Shown: positions 9,061 to 17,139 of the stretch, in pieces
How the letters are laid out: every line of letters starts with the position of its first letter
Numbering within the stretch: the stretch's first letter is position 1
Assembly: GCA_016873095.1 (NCBI GenBank)
Contig: VGYC01000045.1
Location: forward strand, 1 to 43,181
Source of the DNA: Planctomycetota bacterium
GTDB taxonomy: Bacteria > Planctomycetota > Planctomycetia > Gemmatales > Gemmataceae
Direction of reading: 5' to 3'
Length of the DNA: 43,181 nt
Program-made: the position numbers and the translations under genes
Notes under the pieces: generated by a model
The model's database searches: none
What the model was told of the DNA's origin: nothing
The model's input: only the letters and a program-made list of their open reading frames with translations

Positions 9061-11835
9061 ATGATGAGACTGAATCGAGTGCGGTTTACCCGCGCTTCGT
9101 TGCTGGCCGTGCTGATCTGGTGCGCGGCGTCGCCATTTGCGGCGCAGACGCCATCGGCGAAGAACATGCACGCGGTCGTCGCCGGCTTCGAACGCTTGCA
9201 CGCTGCGAAGGCAGATGAGGTCGGCGGCCGGCTGCTGCTCAACGAATTGAATTGCCTTTCCTGCCATCGGCCGCAAGATGACAAGCCGGTGCTGGCTCCG
9301 CGGCAAGCGCCGATCCTCGACGGCGTCGCCAGCCGTGTCAGGCCGAGCTTCCTGCGCAGCTTCCTGAGCGATCCGCAGACGGCGAAGCCGGGGACAACAA
9401 TGCCGCACCTGTTCGCCGGCTTGCCGGAAAAGGACAGGTCGCAGAAGGTCGAGCAGCTCGTGCATTTCCTGGCCTCGACGGGGGCGCTGCGACACGAGCG
9501 GCCGGAGCGAAAGCTCTTTCAGCAGGGGCGGGAGCTGTATCACCGCGTGGGCTGCGTCGCCTGTCATGGCACGCGCGACGCCGACGGCAAGCAGGACAGG
9601 ACGCTGCCGACTTCCGTCGCGCTCGGCGATCTCACGAAGAAGTACACGATCCCGTCGCTGGTCTCGTTCCTGGAGAATCCGCACCAGACGCGGCCGTCCG
9701 GCCGCATGCCCGGCTTGCTGAAGTCGAAGGAAGCGCGCGAGGTGGCGCACTTCCTGCTGCAGGGCATTCCCTTCACGCCCCTGCCGGCCAACATGAAGTA
9801 TGCCTACTACGAAGGAAGCTGGAACCGCCTGCCGGATTTCAGCAAGCTAATTCCCATCACCAGGGGCGAGATCGGCGGCTTCGACATCTCGGTGGCGCGC
9901 CGCAGCAACGATTATGCCCTCACCTTCGCGGGCTTTGTCCGCATCCCGCGCGACGGCAACTATCGCTTCCACCTCAGCAGCGACGACGGCAGCTTTCTCG
10001 TCATCGACGGCAAGAAGGTCGTGGATAACGACGGCATTCATCCTCCCACCACCCGGGCGGCCGGTGCCACACTCAAGAAGGGGACGTATCCGTTGCTGGC
10101 GGCGATGTTCAACGCCGGCGGCGGCGCCGAACTCAACATCGAAATCGAGGGCCCTGCGCTTGGCCGGCAGGCACTGGCGCCTTTCGTCTACCTGACTCCG
10201 GAAGGCAATCCTCCGGCAAAGCAGCCGTCGGTGACGCTGGACGACGATCTGCGCGTCGATCCGGCGCTGGCGGCTCAGGGGCGCGAGCTGTTCGTCAGCG
10301 TCGGCTGCGCGAGCTGCCATCAGCTCGCCGGGGAGCAAAAGGCCAATCGCCACGTGGCGATGCCGCTGGCGAAGCTCAAGCCGGCTGGCGGCTGCCTGGA
10401 CGGGTCGCCGAAGGCCGGGCTGCCTGCGTATGCGCTCAGCGCCGGACAGCGAGCCGCGCTGGCGAAGGCCATCGCAAGCCGGCAACCCGACGAGCGAAAG
10501 GAGACTCTGATCGCGCGCACGCTTACGGCCTTCAACTGCTGCGCCTGCCATGAGCGCGACAAGATTGGCGGCATGGAGGAGGCGTGGAACGCGCATTTCA
10601 CGACCACGCAGAAGGAGATGGGGGACGAAGGGCGCATCCCGCCGACGTTGACCGGCGTCGGCGCCAAGATGACTCCGGCATACCTCAGGAAGATCATGGC
10701 GGAAGGCTCGACCGACCGGCCCTACATGCACACGCGCATGCCGCGCTTCGGCGAGGCCAACGTAGGCCATCTCGTCAAGGCGTTTGCCGATACGGACGTC
10801 GGCGAACGTATTGCCAGGCCCGAGTTCAAAGTGAGCGCGAGCAAGGTGAAGGCGGCGGGACGACACATGGTCGGCGGACTGGCCTTTGGCTGCGTCAAGT
10901 GCCACACCTTTGCCGGCCACAAGGCCGAGGGCGTCCAGGGCATCGACATGACGCTGCTCACCCAGCGCTTGCAGCGCGACTGGTTCCATCGCTACCTGCT
11001 CGACCCGCAGAAGATCCGCCCGGGCACGCGCATGCCCGCCGCCTGGCCCATGGGACAAAGCACGCTGTCCGACATTCTCGACGGCAACGCCGCCCAGCAG
11101 ATCGAGGCCATCTGGGTCTACCTTGCCGACGGCGCCAAGGCCAACCTGCCCATCGGCACTAGCCAGCACTTCATTCCGCTGACGCCGGACAAGGAAGCCA
11201 TCATCTATCGCAACTTCATTCAGGGGGCCGGCCCGCGGGCCATCGCGGTGGGCTATCCGGAAAAGGCCCATCTGGCCTTCGATGCCAGCGACCTGCGGCT
11301 GGCGATGATCTGGCAAGGCGCCTTCATCGACGCCGCCCGCCACTGGACGGACCGCGGCGTCGGCAACCAGCCGCCACTGGGCGACAACGTCGTGCATTTG
11401 CCCAAGGGGGTCGCCTTCGCGATTCTCAAGGGAGAGAAGGACGCCTGGCCCAACAAGGGCGCCCGCGACCTGGGCTATAAGTTTCTCGGCTACCGGCTGA
11501 CCGCGGATCAACGGCCGACGTTTCGTTACGCGCTCGATGGCGTGATCGTCGAGGACTCTCCGGACGCCGTCGCCGGCAAGATGAACCCGGGTATCCGCCG
11601 GCAGCTGCAGCTGACCGCCGCCGGGCCGGTGAAAGACCTGTACTTCCGGGCGGTCGTGGCGAACAAGATCGCGCCGGCCGCCGACGGCTGGTTCGTCATC
11701 AACGGCGAGTGGCGCATGCGCCTCACCGGCGGCGCGACTGCCATCATCCGTGACGCCGGCGGACAGAAGGAATTGCTGGTACCGCTGCGCTTTGAGAAGG
11801 GCCGTGCCGAGATCGTGCAGGAATTCGCGTGGTGA
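9061..11835 (+). CDS. pentahaem c-type cytochrome with PA14 domain
   Basis: Exported 924-residue protein with a signal peptide at residues 1-26 or so (SLLAVLIWCAASPFAAQ). Five haem c motifs are visible: CLSCH (65), CVACH (165), CASCH (416), CCACH (493) and CVKCH (611). Between the second and third lies a PA14-type beta domain (about 246-367, including YRFHLSSDDGSFLVIDG), a fold usually associated with carbohydrate binding. The C-terminal part from about 740 is beta-rich and unassigned. The double ATG at 9061/9064 has GGAG about seven bases upstream, and an upstream extension of the frame lacks signal features. Such mosaic cytochromes are typical of planctomycetes; the electron partner is unknown, perhaps linked to the following oxidoreductase. 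Confidence 0.87.
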   Translation: MMRLNRVRFTRASLLAVLIWCAASPFAAQTPSAKNMHAVVAGFERLHAAKADEVGGRLLLNELNCLSCHRPQDDKPVLAPRQAPILDGVASRVRPSFLRSFLSDPQTAKPGTTMPHLFAGLPEKDRSQKVEQLVHFLASTGALRHERPERKLFQQGRELYHRVGCVACHGTRDADGKQDRTLPTSVALGDLTKKYTIPSLVSFLENPHQTRPSGRMPGLLKSKEAREVAHFLLQGIPFTPLPANMKYAYYEGSWNRLPDFSKLIPITRGEIGGFDISVARRSNDYALTFAGFVRIPRDGNYRFHLSSDDGSFLVIDGKKVVDNDGIHPPTTRAAGATLKKGTYPLLAAMFNAGGGAELNIEIEGPALGRQALAPFVYLTPEGNPPAKQPSVTLDDDLRVDPALAAQGRELFVSVGCASCHQLAGEQKANRHVAMPLAKLKPAGGCLDGSPKAGLPAYALSAGQRAALAKAIASRQPDERKETLIARTLTAFNCCACHERDKIGGMEEAWNAHFTTTQKEMGDEGRIPPTLTGVGAKMTPAYLRKIMAEGSTDRPYMHTRMPRFGEANVGHLVKAFADTDVGERIARPEFKVSASKVKAAGRHMVGGLAFGCVKCHTFAGHKAEGVQGIDMTLLTQRLQRDWFHRYLLDPQKIRPGTRMPAAWPMGQSTLSDILDGNAAQQIEAIWVYLADGAKANLPIGTSQHFIPLTPDKEAIIYRNFIQGAGPRAIAVGYPEKAHLAFDASDLRLAMIWQGAFIDAARHWTDRGVGNQPPLGDNVVHLPKGVAFAILKGEKDAWPNKGARDLGYKFLGYRLTADQRPTFRYALDGVIVEDSPDAVAGKMNPGIRRQLQLTAAGPVKDLYFRAVVANKIAPAADGWFVINGEWRMRLTGGATAIIRDAGGQKELLVPLRFEKGRAEIVQEFAW

Positions 11836-11837
11836 AT

Positions 11838-11888
11838 CGTTGGGCAAGCGGCTCGCTTGCCCAACGCGGACAGGCGAACCGCCTGTCC
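11838..11888. repeat. tandem double hairpin between cytochrome and oxidoreductase genes
   Basis: Two perfect short-loop hairpins lie back to back. The first has a 13-base-pair stem (11838-11850 with 11854-11866, loop gct). The second has a 9-base-pair stem (11868-11876 with 11880-11888, loop aac). No T-run follows, so it is not a standard terminator. The second hairpin resembles a degraded copy near 17103-17123. It is probably a dispersed intergenic palindrome that could stabilise the upstream mRNA end. Confidence 0.8.
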
Positions 11889-11903
11889 CACGGTGCTGCC
11901 ATC

Positions 11904-12692
11904 ATGCCCGTCTTGCTCATCGTTGGTGGTGGACTGTTCGGTTCGCAAGCGGCGGCCTACGCGCGCAGCAGGGGAATCGAGGCACGCGTTTTCGATGCGT
12001 CGCTGGAAGGGGCCGCCTCGCCCGCCGCCGCCGGACTCTTCAAGGAAGCCTGGGCAGGCAAGCGCCTGGCCGAGCATTACCGCCGCGCCATTCCAGTCCT
12101 TGACCGATTGTACGGCATCCGTGGCGTCACGTTGAAGAATGACGACGGCGAGGACGAGTCCTTTCAGTGCGTTCCGCCATCCGCGATTCTCGAGAAGAAA
12201 CCAGTCCTCGCGAAAGTGACGGCCGTCGGCGATGGCTGGCTGGAAACTGAAAGCCAGCGTCACGAAGGCTGGGTCTATATCGCCGCGGGCATCTGGTGCC
12301 AGCAATTCCTGCCGGAGCTGGCTATCAGCGGCAAGGCAGGCGCGGCCTTCGCGTTCCCGGGCGAACAGCCGGGCACGATCCACGCAATCGCACCGGGCCG
12401 CCAGGCGATCGCCTTCGTTCGCGATCCGGGTTTCACTCACTTCAGCGACGGCACGGCGGAACGTGACTATGCCCAGGAGCACGAGCAGGCGACCTTGAGC
12501 CGGGCAGCGGCGCTGGGCTTGACAGACACGCCGGTCATGCGATTCTGGGGCTATCGCCCGTACACGCCCGGCGGGCCGGTGTTTCGAAGAATCGGCGAGC
12601 GCACCTGGCTCGCGACGGGCGGCCGGAAGATGGGAACAATCGTGGGCGCATCGTTTGCCTGTCGCCTGGTGGAGAATGAGCTCCGCGCGTGA
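11904..12692 (+). CDS. FAD-dependent oxidoreductase (DAO-like)
   Basis: A 262-residue cytoplasmic flavoprotein candidate. The N-terminus MPVLLIVGGGLFGSQ carries the Rossmann dinucleotide-binding GGGLFG (8-13). The C-terminal segment FWGYRPYTPGGPVF followed by WLATGGRKMGTIVGAS resembles the FAD-closing region of D-amino-acid-oxidase-type enzymes. It is shorter than most of that family (about 350-400), so part of the substrate domain is reduced. The ATG at 11904 is chosen because the Rossmann fold starts there; a longer frame from 11829 would translate the double hairpin. It follows the pentahaem cytochrome on the same strand by 68 bases and may be co-transcribed. The substrate cannot be told. 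Confidence 0.7.
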   Translation: MPVLLIVGGGLFGSQAAAYARSRGIEARVFDASLEGAASPAAAGLFKEAWAGKRLAEHYRRAIPVLDRLYGIRGVTLKNDDGEDESFQCVPPSAILEKKPVLAKVTAVGDGWLETESQRHEGWVYIAAGIWCQQFLPELAISGKAGAAFAFPGEQPGTIHAIAPGRQAIAFVRDPGFTHFSDGTAERDYAQEHEQATLSRAAALGLTDTPVMRFWGYRPYTPGGPVFRRIGERTWLATGGRKMGTIVGASFACRLVENELRA

Positions 12693-12703
12693 CACCGGGC
12701 ATT

Positions 12704-13159
12704 TCAGCGAGAGAAGATCGCCTGCACCTGACGCGCCCGGTAGTCGAAAATGGCGTTCAGGTCGCGGCGGACGAAAAGGCCATGGACGACTGTGCCCAGC
12801 CAGCCCAGCGGCAAGGCATAACGCACGCAGTCGCGCATGCGCGTGCCGCCTCGCTCCTGCTCGAACTCGTGCGTATGTTCCCAGAGTGCGTACGGCCCAC
12901 GCTTCTGCACATCGACGAAACGAAACGGCGGCCGCCATTCGTTGATCTCGGTCACCCAGCGAATCGGCACCCAGTGCAAGCTCAGGCGATAGTGAATCAG
13001 CGTGCCGGCCTGCATGTCGTCGACCGGCGGCGGCAGAATGCGAAACCGCAGCCACGGCGGCGTGATCTTCTCCAGATTGGCGGCAGCGCCGAAGAAAGCG
13101 AACACCTGCTCGATGGGAGCCGGCAGCCATTGCTCGCGCTGGAGGAGATGGATCTTCAT
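12704..13159 (-). CDS. SRPBCC family protein
   Basis: A 151-residue protein of the START/Bet v1-like (SRPBCC) fold. The pattern MKIHLLQREQWLPAPIEQVF, then FFGAAANLEKITPPWLRF, then TEINEWRPPFRFVDVQKRGP and WEHTHEF is characteristic of the small ligand-binding or cell-division-inhibitor-like SRPBCC proteins found beside many oxidoreductases. A much longer open frame continues upstream through the aminotransferase gene, but it is a shadow: homology-like sequence begins at the ATG at 13159, which has GGAA seven bases upstream. It is convergent with the FAD oxidoreductase (11 bases apart) and divergent from the aminotransferase. The ligand is unknown. Confidence 0.8.
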   Translation of the reverse strand: MKIHLLQREQWLPAPIEQVFAFFGAAANLEKITPPWLRFRILPPPVDDMQAGTLIHYRLSLHWVPIRWVTEINEWRPPFRFVDVQKRGPYALWEHTHEFEQERGGTRMRDCVRYALPLGWLGTVVHGLFVRRDLNAIFDYRARQVQAIFSR

Positions 13160-13177
13160 GGTTTCCGGTTGTCGAGG

Positions 13178-13213
13178 ATTCGTGTTCGCAGGACGCCGCG
13201 CGAGCACGAAACG
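13178..13213. repeat. possible degenerate copy of the CGAAACGTA palindrome
   Basis: Imperfect inverted repeat ttcgtgttcgc (13179-13189) / gcgagcacgaa (13200-13210, 10 of 11 match), followed by acgta. The right half resembles the arms at 16496-16511 and 31475-31490. It lies in the 93-base divergent region between the SRPBCC and aminotransferase genes. Confidence 0.4.
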
Positions 13214-13252
13214 TAGTCCGCGGTTGATGTGATTTTCATAACATGATTCCTC

Positions 13253-14524
13253 ATGAGCAACAGCACCTTGACTCTCAGCCAGTTCGCACGCGGGCTCTCC
13301 AGTGAAACGGCCTTCGATGTCCTGGCCGTGGCCCGACGGCTCAAGGGGCACGGCAAGGACGTGATCGAACTGCAGATCGGCGATAGTCCCTTCGCCAGCA
13401 CGCGGCACGCACTCAAGTCCGGCATCGAAGCCATCGAGATGAACCAGACGCACTACTGCCCGTCGGCAGGATTGCCGACGTTTCGCGAGGCCGTGGCGGC
13501 CAACTACCGCAAGGAATACGCCATCGATATCACCCCGGACCACGTCGTCGTCGGTCCCGGCGCCAAGGTCTTCGAGCAGTTCTTCTGCGAGGCATTTCTC
13601 GATCCGGGCGACGCCGTGCTGGTCTTCAGCCCGCACTTCCCCACCTACGGCCCGAATATCGAACGCCGCGGCGCCAAGACAGTCTACTCCACGCTGCGGC
13701 AGGAGAACCAGTTCCGACCAGACCTGAACGAGGTCGAGGACTTCGTCAAGAAGACGCCGCGCGCCAAGGCGATTTTCCTCAACTCGCCTCACAACCCGAC
13801 CGGCGGCGTGGCCACTGCGGACGACCTGCGCGGCCTGGCCGACCTCGTTCGCGGCAAGAACATTGCCGTCTTCAGCGACGAGCCGTATTGCCACATGGTC
13901 TGGTCCGGGCGACATCATCCGCTGCTCGCACAGCCAGGCATGATGGAGCAGGCCATCGCCTGCTACACCTTCAGCAAGTCGTACAGCATGAGCGGCTGGC
14001 GGCTGGGCTATGCGATCAGTCATCCGCGAATCATCGAGTCGGTTTCGAAGATGATCAACACCTCGCTGTCATGCGTGCCGCCCATCGTGCAATGGGCGGG
14101 ACAGGCGGCCCTGGAGCGCGACGCCGCCGAGCGCGACGAAGTCATGCAGCGCTTCCGCAAGAAGGTGGAACTGCTCGTCGAGGACCTGCGCCGCCTGGAC
14201 GGCGTCAAGGTTCTCATGCCCGCCGGCACGTTTTATGTCTTCCCCAGCGTGGCCGAGATCTGTCAACGCCTCGGCATCCAGTCGCACGGGCTGGCCATGT
14301 ACTTGCTTGAAGGCGCCGACGACAAGAAAGGCGTCGCTTGCCTCGGCGGCGAATGCTTCGGGCCCGCCGGCCAGGGCTTTCTCCGCTTCAGTTGCGCCGA
14401 GCCGGACGAACGCCTCAAGGAGGCAGTGCAGTTCCTCGCCGGCGCGGTCACGCGCAGCGATCGGGTGCAAAAGTACCTGGACGGGAACCCGAAATACCGT
14501 CTAGCCACGCCGAAACGCGGCTAG
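13253..14524 (+). CDS. class I/II pyridoxal-phosphate aminotransferase
   Basis: A 423-residue fold-type I aminotransferase, cytoplasmic. The PLP lysine is K242 in TFSKSYSMSGWRLGY. Asp209 in FSDEPYC pairs with the pyridine nitrogen, and Asn181 in NSPHNPTGG contacts the cofactor. The N-terminal HYCPSAGLPTFREAVA is the usual substrate-channel region. Length fits aspartate/aromatic aminotransferase-like enzymes, but the amino acid used cannot be decided from motifs. The start ATG lacks a clear Shine-Dalgarno sequence. It shares a short divergent promoter region with the SRPBCC gene; no biosynthetic operon surrounds it. Confidence 0.9.
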   Translation: MSNSTLTLSQFARGLSSETAFDVLAVARRLKGHGKDVIELQIGDSPFASTRHALKSGIEAIEMNQTHYCPSAGLPTFREAVAANYRKEYAIDITPDHVVVGPGAKVFEQFFCEAFLDPGDAVLVFSPHFPTYGPNIERRGAKTVYSTLRQENQFRPDLNEVEDFVKKTPRAKAIFLNSPHNPTGGVATADDLRGLADLVRGKNIAVFSDEPYCHMVWSGRHHPLLAQPGMMEQAIACYTFSKSYSMSGWRLGYAISHPRIIESVSKMINTSLSCVPPIVQWAGQAALERDAAERDEVMQRFRKKVELLVEDLRRLDGVKVLMPAGTFYVFPSVAEICQRLGIQSHGLAMYLLEGADDKKGVACLGGECFGPAGQGFLRFSCAEPDERLKEAVQFLAGAVTRSDRVQKYLDGNPKYRLATPKRG

Positions 14525-14613
14525 GGGCGCAACACAGTGAGGGCGAGCAGCGACACAGGGAGTGCGAGGCTCCCGCCGAGCCGTGAAGCGACAAGAACCA
14601 GGCGGGATCCAGG

Positions 14614-16443
14614 TCACAAGCTTTTCAAGTACGCGATCAAGTCGATCATTTCCGCCGGCGTCAGCTCATGGGCGGCGCCGTGGCGGCGTTGCGGGTTGTA
14701 CTTGCCGAAGACTTCTTCCAGCGTTTCCGCCTGGCCGTGGTGCAGGTAGGGAGCAGTACGGGCGACGCCGCGCAGCGACGGCGTGTCGAAGATCGCTTTC
14801 ACGTCCCCCGCGACGCGGGTGCCGACATCGTGGCCGACGGCGTCGTCGAACACCGGCGGCTGATGGCATTGCACGCACTTGCCCTTGCCCTCGAAAACGA
14901 TCTTGCCGCGCGGCGCAGCTTGCCTGTCCTTGTCGTTCATGGGCAACGGCCTTGGCGGCTCCAGCGTCTTCAGGTAGGCGACGATGTCGGCAACCTCGGT
15001 GCCCTGCGGCTCGTGGCGGTGCAGGGTCCGCAGCGTGCCGGCCACGCGATCGGTGAGCGACTTGCTGCTTCCGTGCCAGCCGTACGGGGCCGCGTCCTTC
15101 ACTCCCAGCAGTGAGCGGGTGTTGAGGAAGTTGCCGACGCCGTCGCGCGGCAGGTCCCAGTTGAGCCCGTCGCTGCCGCCGTTCGGATGACAGCTCGCGC
15201 AGGTGAACTGCCCTTGAAATGTCATATTGCCGGAGTTGAACAGGATCTCGCCGCGCCGCGCCGCATCCGGCTGCGATCCGCCCAGCTGAATGTGGCGTAT
15301 GATTTTCAGCTTCTGGGCGTCGATGACGGTCAGCGAATCGGCGAGATGATTGCTGGCGACGAGGAGCGTGCCGTTGGCGGAGAGAGCGAGACGGCGCGGG
15401 CTGGCCTGGGTGTCGATCCTGGTACGGACCAGCGTCCGCGTCGCTGACAGGTTCGCCTGGTCCCGCCCAGGTTCGTAGTCCTTGCGCAAGGCGGCTTCCG
15501 CCAGGTAACTTCGCTGCTTTGGACGGTGCATGTGCAGGATGAGGACATCATCGGCTCCCGCGCAGGCGACAGCGGCGCGAAGGTCAGAGCCCGGCAGGAT
15601 TGCCAGATCGCTCGGGTCCGCATGCCCTTGCCGCGGATCATCAAGATAGCTCGTCGCACGATCACCCTTGGCCCCGCCTATCTGGAGGGAGATTGCATTG
15701 GTGAAAATCCAGGCCTGGGCGACCTGCGTGGCGGGGACCTTGGCGCGCGGTTCCTGATGCACCAGCATGCCGGTGATGTCCGATCGCGGCCAGGTATCTT
15801 GAAACGCGCCCGGATTCGACGCCTCCTTCCAGGATTCCGTCTGTACGATCCGCGGCGGAAAGTCCGCCGTCACTGTCGTGACTCGGGCGCTGCCTGCGAG
15901 CCTCGAGAGTACATCGATGGTCCGATCCGGAACGTTGCGATGAAGGGAGACGTAGACCGGCCAACCCGGCATGGGCAAGAATACGCTTTCCTGCGTGGCA
16001 ACATTGAAGGCAGCAAGGGCCTTCTCATCATGGCACGCCACAAATACACGCCCACCGTCCGGGGTCACCGCCACGCCGCGCGGCGACTGGCCCGTCTTCC
16101 AGCGGCCGGTCACGGTTTGCTTGTCAACATCGATGCGCACCAGCGTGTCGTCCTGCTCGCAGGTGACGAACAGCGATTTGCCGGCGAGGGCGACATCGTG
16201 CGGCTTCTTACCGACGGGAATCTCATTCAAGACCTTGCCGGCGCGCAGGTCCACGACGGCGAGCGTGCCGGCTGTGTGCAGCGCGACGTAGGCCCGCTTG
16301 CCCTCGCCATCGACGGCGATGCCGAGCGGGCTCTTGTAGCTGGGCCGAGCCTGGGGCTCGGCAGGCGCGTCGCCGCGCGAGGGGGGATTGCTTGTGGTCA
16401 AGGGCAGCAGCAGGAACACGGCCGGGAGAAGTCGTGACGCCAT
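14614..16443 (-). CDS. YVTN-type beta-propeller fused to di-haem cytochrome c peroxidase-like domain
   Basis: Exported protein of 609 residues. After a signal peptide (MASRLLPAVFLLLPLTTS), YVTN-like propeller blades fill about residues 35-400 (for example GIAVDGEGKRAYVALHTAGT and GVAVTPDGGRVFVACHD). Two haem c sites follow: CASCH (415-419) and CVQCH (523-527). The segment DTPSLRGVARTAPYLHHGQA after the second site is typical of the MauG/CcpA di-haem peroxidase family. The ATG at 16443 has GGAG upstream; the frame could extend to 16482, but that would read into the palindrome at 16460-16511. It probably acts in the periplasm as a peroxidase or electron-transfer protein; activity is not proven by the motifs. 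Confidence 0.87.
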   Translation of the reverse strand: MASRLLPAVFLLLPLTTSNPPSRGDAPAEPQARPSYKSPLGIAVDGEGKRAYVALHTAGTLAVVDLRAGKVLNEIPVGKKPHDVALAGKSLFVTCEQDDTLVRIDVDKQTVTGRWKTGQSPRGVAVTPDGGRVFVACHDEKALAAFNVATQESVFLPMPGWPVYVSLHRNVPDRTIDVLSRLAGSARVTTVTADFPPRIVQTESWKEASNPGAFQDTWPRSDITGMLVHQEPRAKVPATQVAQAWIFTNAISLQIGGAKGDRATSYLDDPRQGHADPSDLAILPGSDLRAAVACAGADDVLILHMHRPKQRSYLAEAALRKDYEPGRDQANLSATRTLVRTRIDTQASPRRLALSANGTLLVASNHLADSLTVIDAQKLKIIRHIQLGGSQPDAARRGEILFNSGNMTFQGQFTCASCHPNGGSDGLNWDLPRDGVGNFLNTRSLLGVKDAAPYGWHGSSKSLTDRVAGTLRTLHRHEPQGTEVADIVAYLKTLEPPRPLPMNDKDRQAAPRGKIVFEGKGKCVQCHQPPVFDDAVGHDVGTRVAGDVKAIFDTPSLRGVARTAPYLHHGQAETLEEVFGKYNPQRRHGAAHELTPAEMIDLIAYLKSL

Positions 16444-16459
16444 GTGAGATACTCCAGTC

Positions 16460-16511
16460 TTGTTTACGTTTCGCGTGCGCATGGCGTCATGCGAGCGCGA
16501 AACGTAAACAA
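16460..16511. repeat. long palindrome with CGCGAAACGTAAACAA arms
   Basis: Arms 16460-16475 and 16496-16511 are perfect 16-base inverted repeats. An inner 6-base-pair stem (cgcatg / catgcg) closes on a 4-base loop, so the whole 52 bases can fold into one hairpin with only a small internal mismatch. A second copy with the same right arm is at 31424-31490. It lies between the peroxidase-like gene start and the terminator of the small cytochrome gene. Confidence 0.85.
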
Positions 16512-16518
16512 CCGGGAC

Positions 16519-16551
16519 AAAAAAACCCGCCGGCTGTACGGCCGGCGGGTT
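16519..16551 (-). terminator. rho-independent terminator of the small cytochrome gene
   Basis: On the minus strand a perfect 11-base-pair stem (aacccgccggc / gccggcgggtt, 6-base loop) is followed by seven T residues. It lies 30 bases after the stop codon of the cytochrome c'-like gene and is a textbook intrinsic terminator. Confidence 0.9.
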
Positions 16552-16581
16552 CGGATGAGCAACAGCCGGGGCGCGGAACGG

Positions 16582-16941
16582 CTACTTGAATTCCTTGTGG
16601 CAGCCGCCGCAGTTGACGAGTTTCTTGAGCGCCTTGCCCTTGGCAGCGTCCTTGACCGCGGCCTTGGCGGCCTTGGCCAGCGCGCCGGTCACCTTTTTCC
16701 AGTCGGACAGCTCGCCCTTGGGCGGCTTGTTCTGGCTCAGGGCGGTGTACAGTTCCGACAGCTCCTTGCGCTCGTCCTCGTCGGCGGTGCCGGCGGCGAC
16801 TTTCTTCCACAGTCCCGTCTTGTGGGCCTTGTCCATGACTTCCTTGATGTCGTACTTGGGCTTCTTGTCGCCGGCGCCGGATGCGCCCAGGCAGAAGACC
16901 ATGCCCACGACGGCGATCAACCCCCCTGCGAGAAACTTCAT
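16582..16941 (-). CDS. small exported cytochrome c'-like protein
   Basis: A 119-residue protein with a signal peptide (MKFLAGGLIAVVGMVFCLGA) and a Lys- and Ala-rich helical body ending in CGGCH (111-115) four residues before the C-terminus. A single CxxCH at the very C-terminus of a helical protein of this size fits class II cytochromes (c'), which form four-helix bundles and bind gases or carry electrons. The ATG at 16941 has a perfect GGAGG. It is monocistronic: a strong terminator follows and the next gene downstream starts 139 bases after the stop. The match rests on size, composition and haem position only. Confidence 0.75.
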   Translation of the reverse strand: MKFLAGGLIAVVGMVFCLGASGAGDKKPKYDIKEVMDKAHKTGLWKKVAAGTADEDERKELSELYTALSQNKPPKGELSDWKKVTGALAKAAKAAVKDAAKGKALKKLVNCGGCHKEFK

Positions 16942-17094
16942 AGATGCCTCCGCGAAAACGTGAAAACTCTCCACCCTGGAGAAACCCCTTCCCCGAAGAA
17001 AGGGAACACTCTTTGTATGTCGCCGATTCCACGAAAACAAGCAAAAATTTGACGTTTGTCGGTCGTCGCCTGGTTCCGGCCCCATCTCACGTCG

Positions 17095-17127
17095 CCGTGG
17101 CAGACAGGCCGTCCCCGCCTGTTCCCT
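17095..17127. repeat. degenerate GACAGGC/GCCTGT palindrome
   Basis: acaggc (17104-17109) pairs with gcctgt (17117-17122). The surroundings resemble the second hairpin at 11868-11888 in inverted orientation. It lies upstream of the cation exchanger gene. Confidence 0.4.
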
Positions 17128-17139
17128 ACACTAAAACAC

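Noticed and set aside
9847-11847. Minus-strand open frame of 666 codons across the pentahaem cytochrome gene
   Set aside because: Antisense shadow; low-complexity Arg/Ala/Gly/Val-rich product and no motif, while the plus strand has five CXXCH sites.
11526-13130. Minus-strand open frame of 534 codons across the FAD oxidoreductase gene
   Set aside because: Shadow of the oxidoreductase and cytochrome genes; the GGGLFG Rossmann loop on the plus strand is decisive.
13160-14023. Upstream extension of the SRPBCC gene through the aminotransferase gene
   Set aside because: The extension lies on the antisense strand of a clear aminotransferase gene; domain-like sequence starts only at the ATG at 13159.
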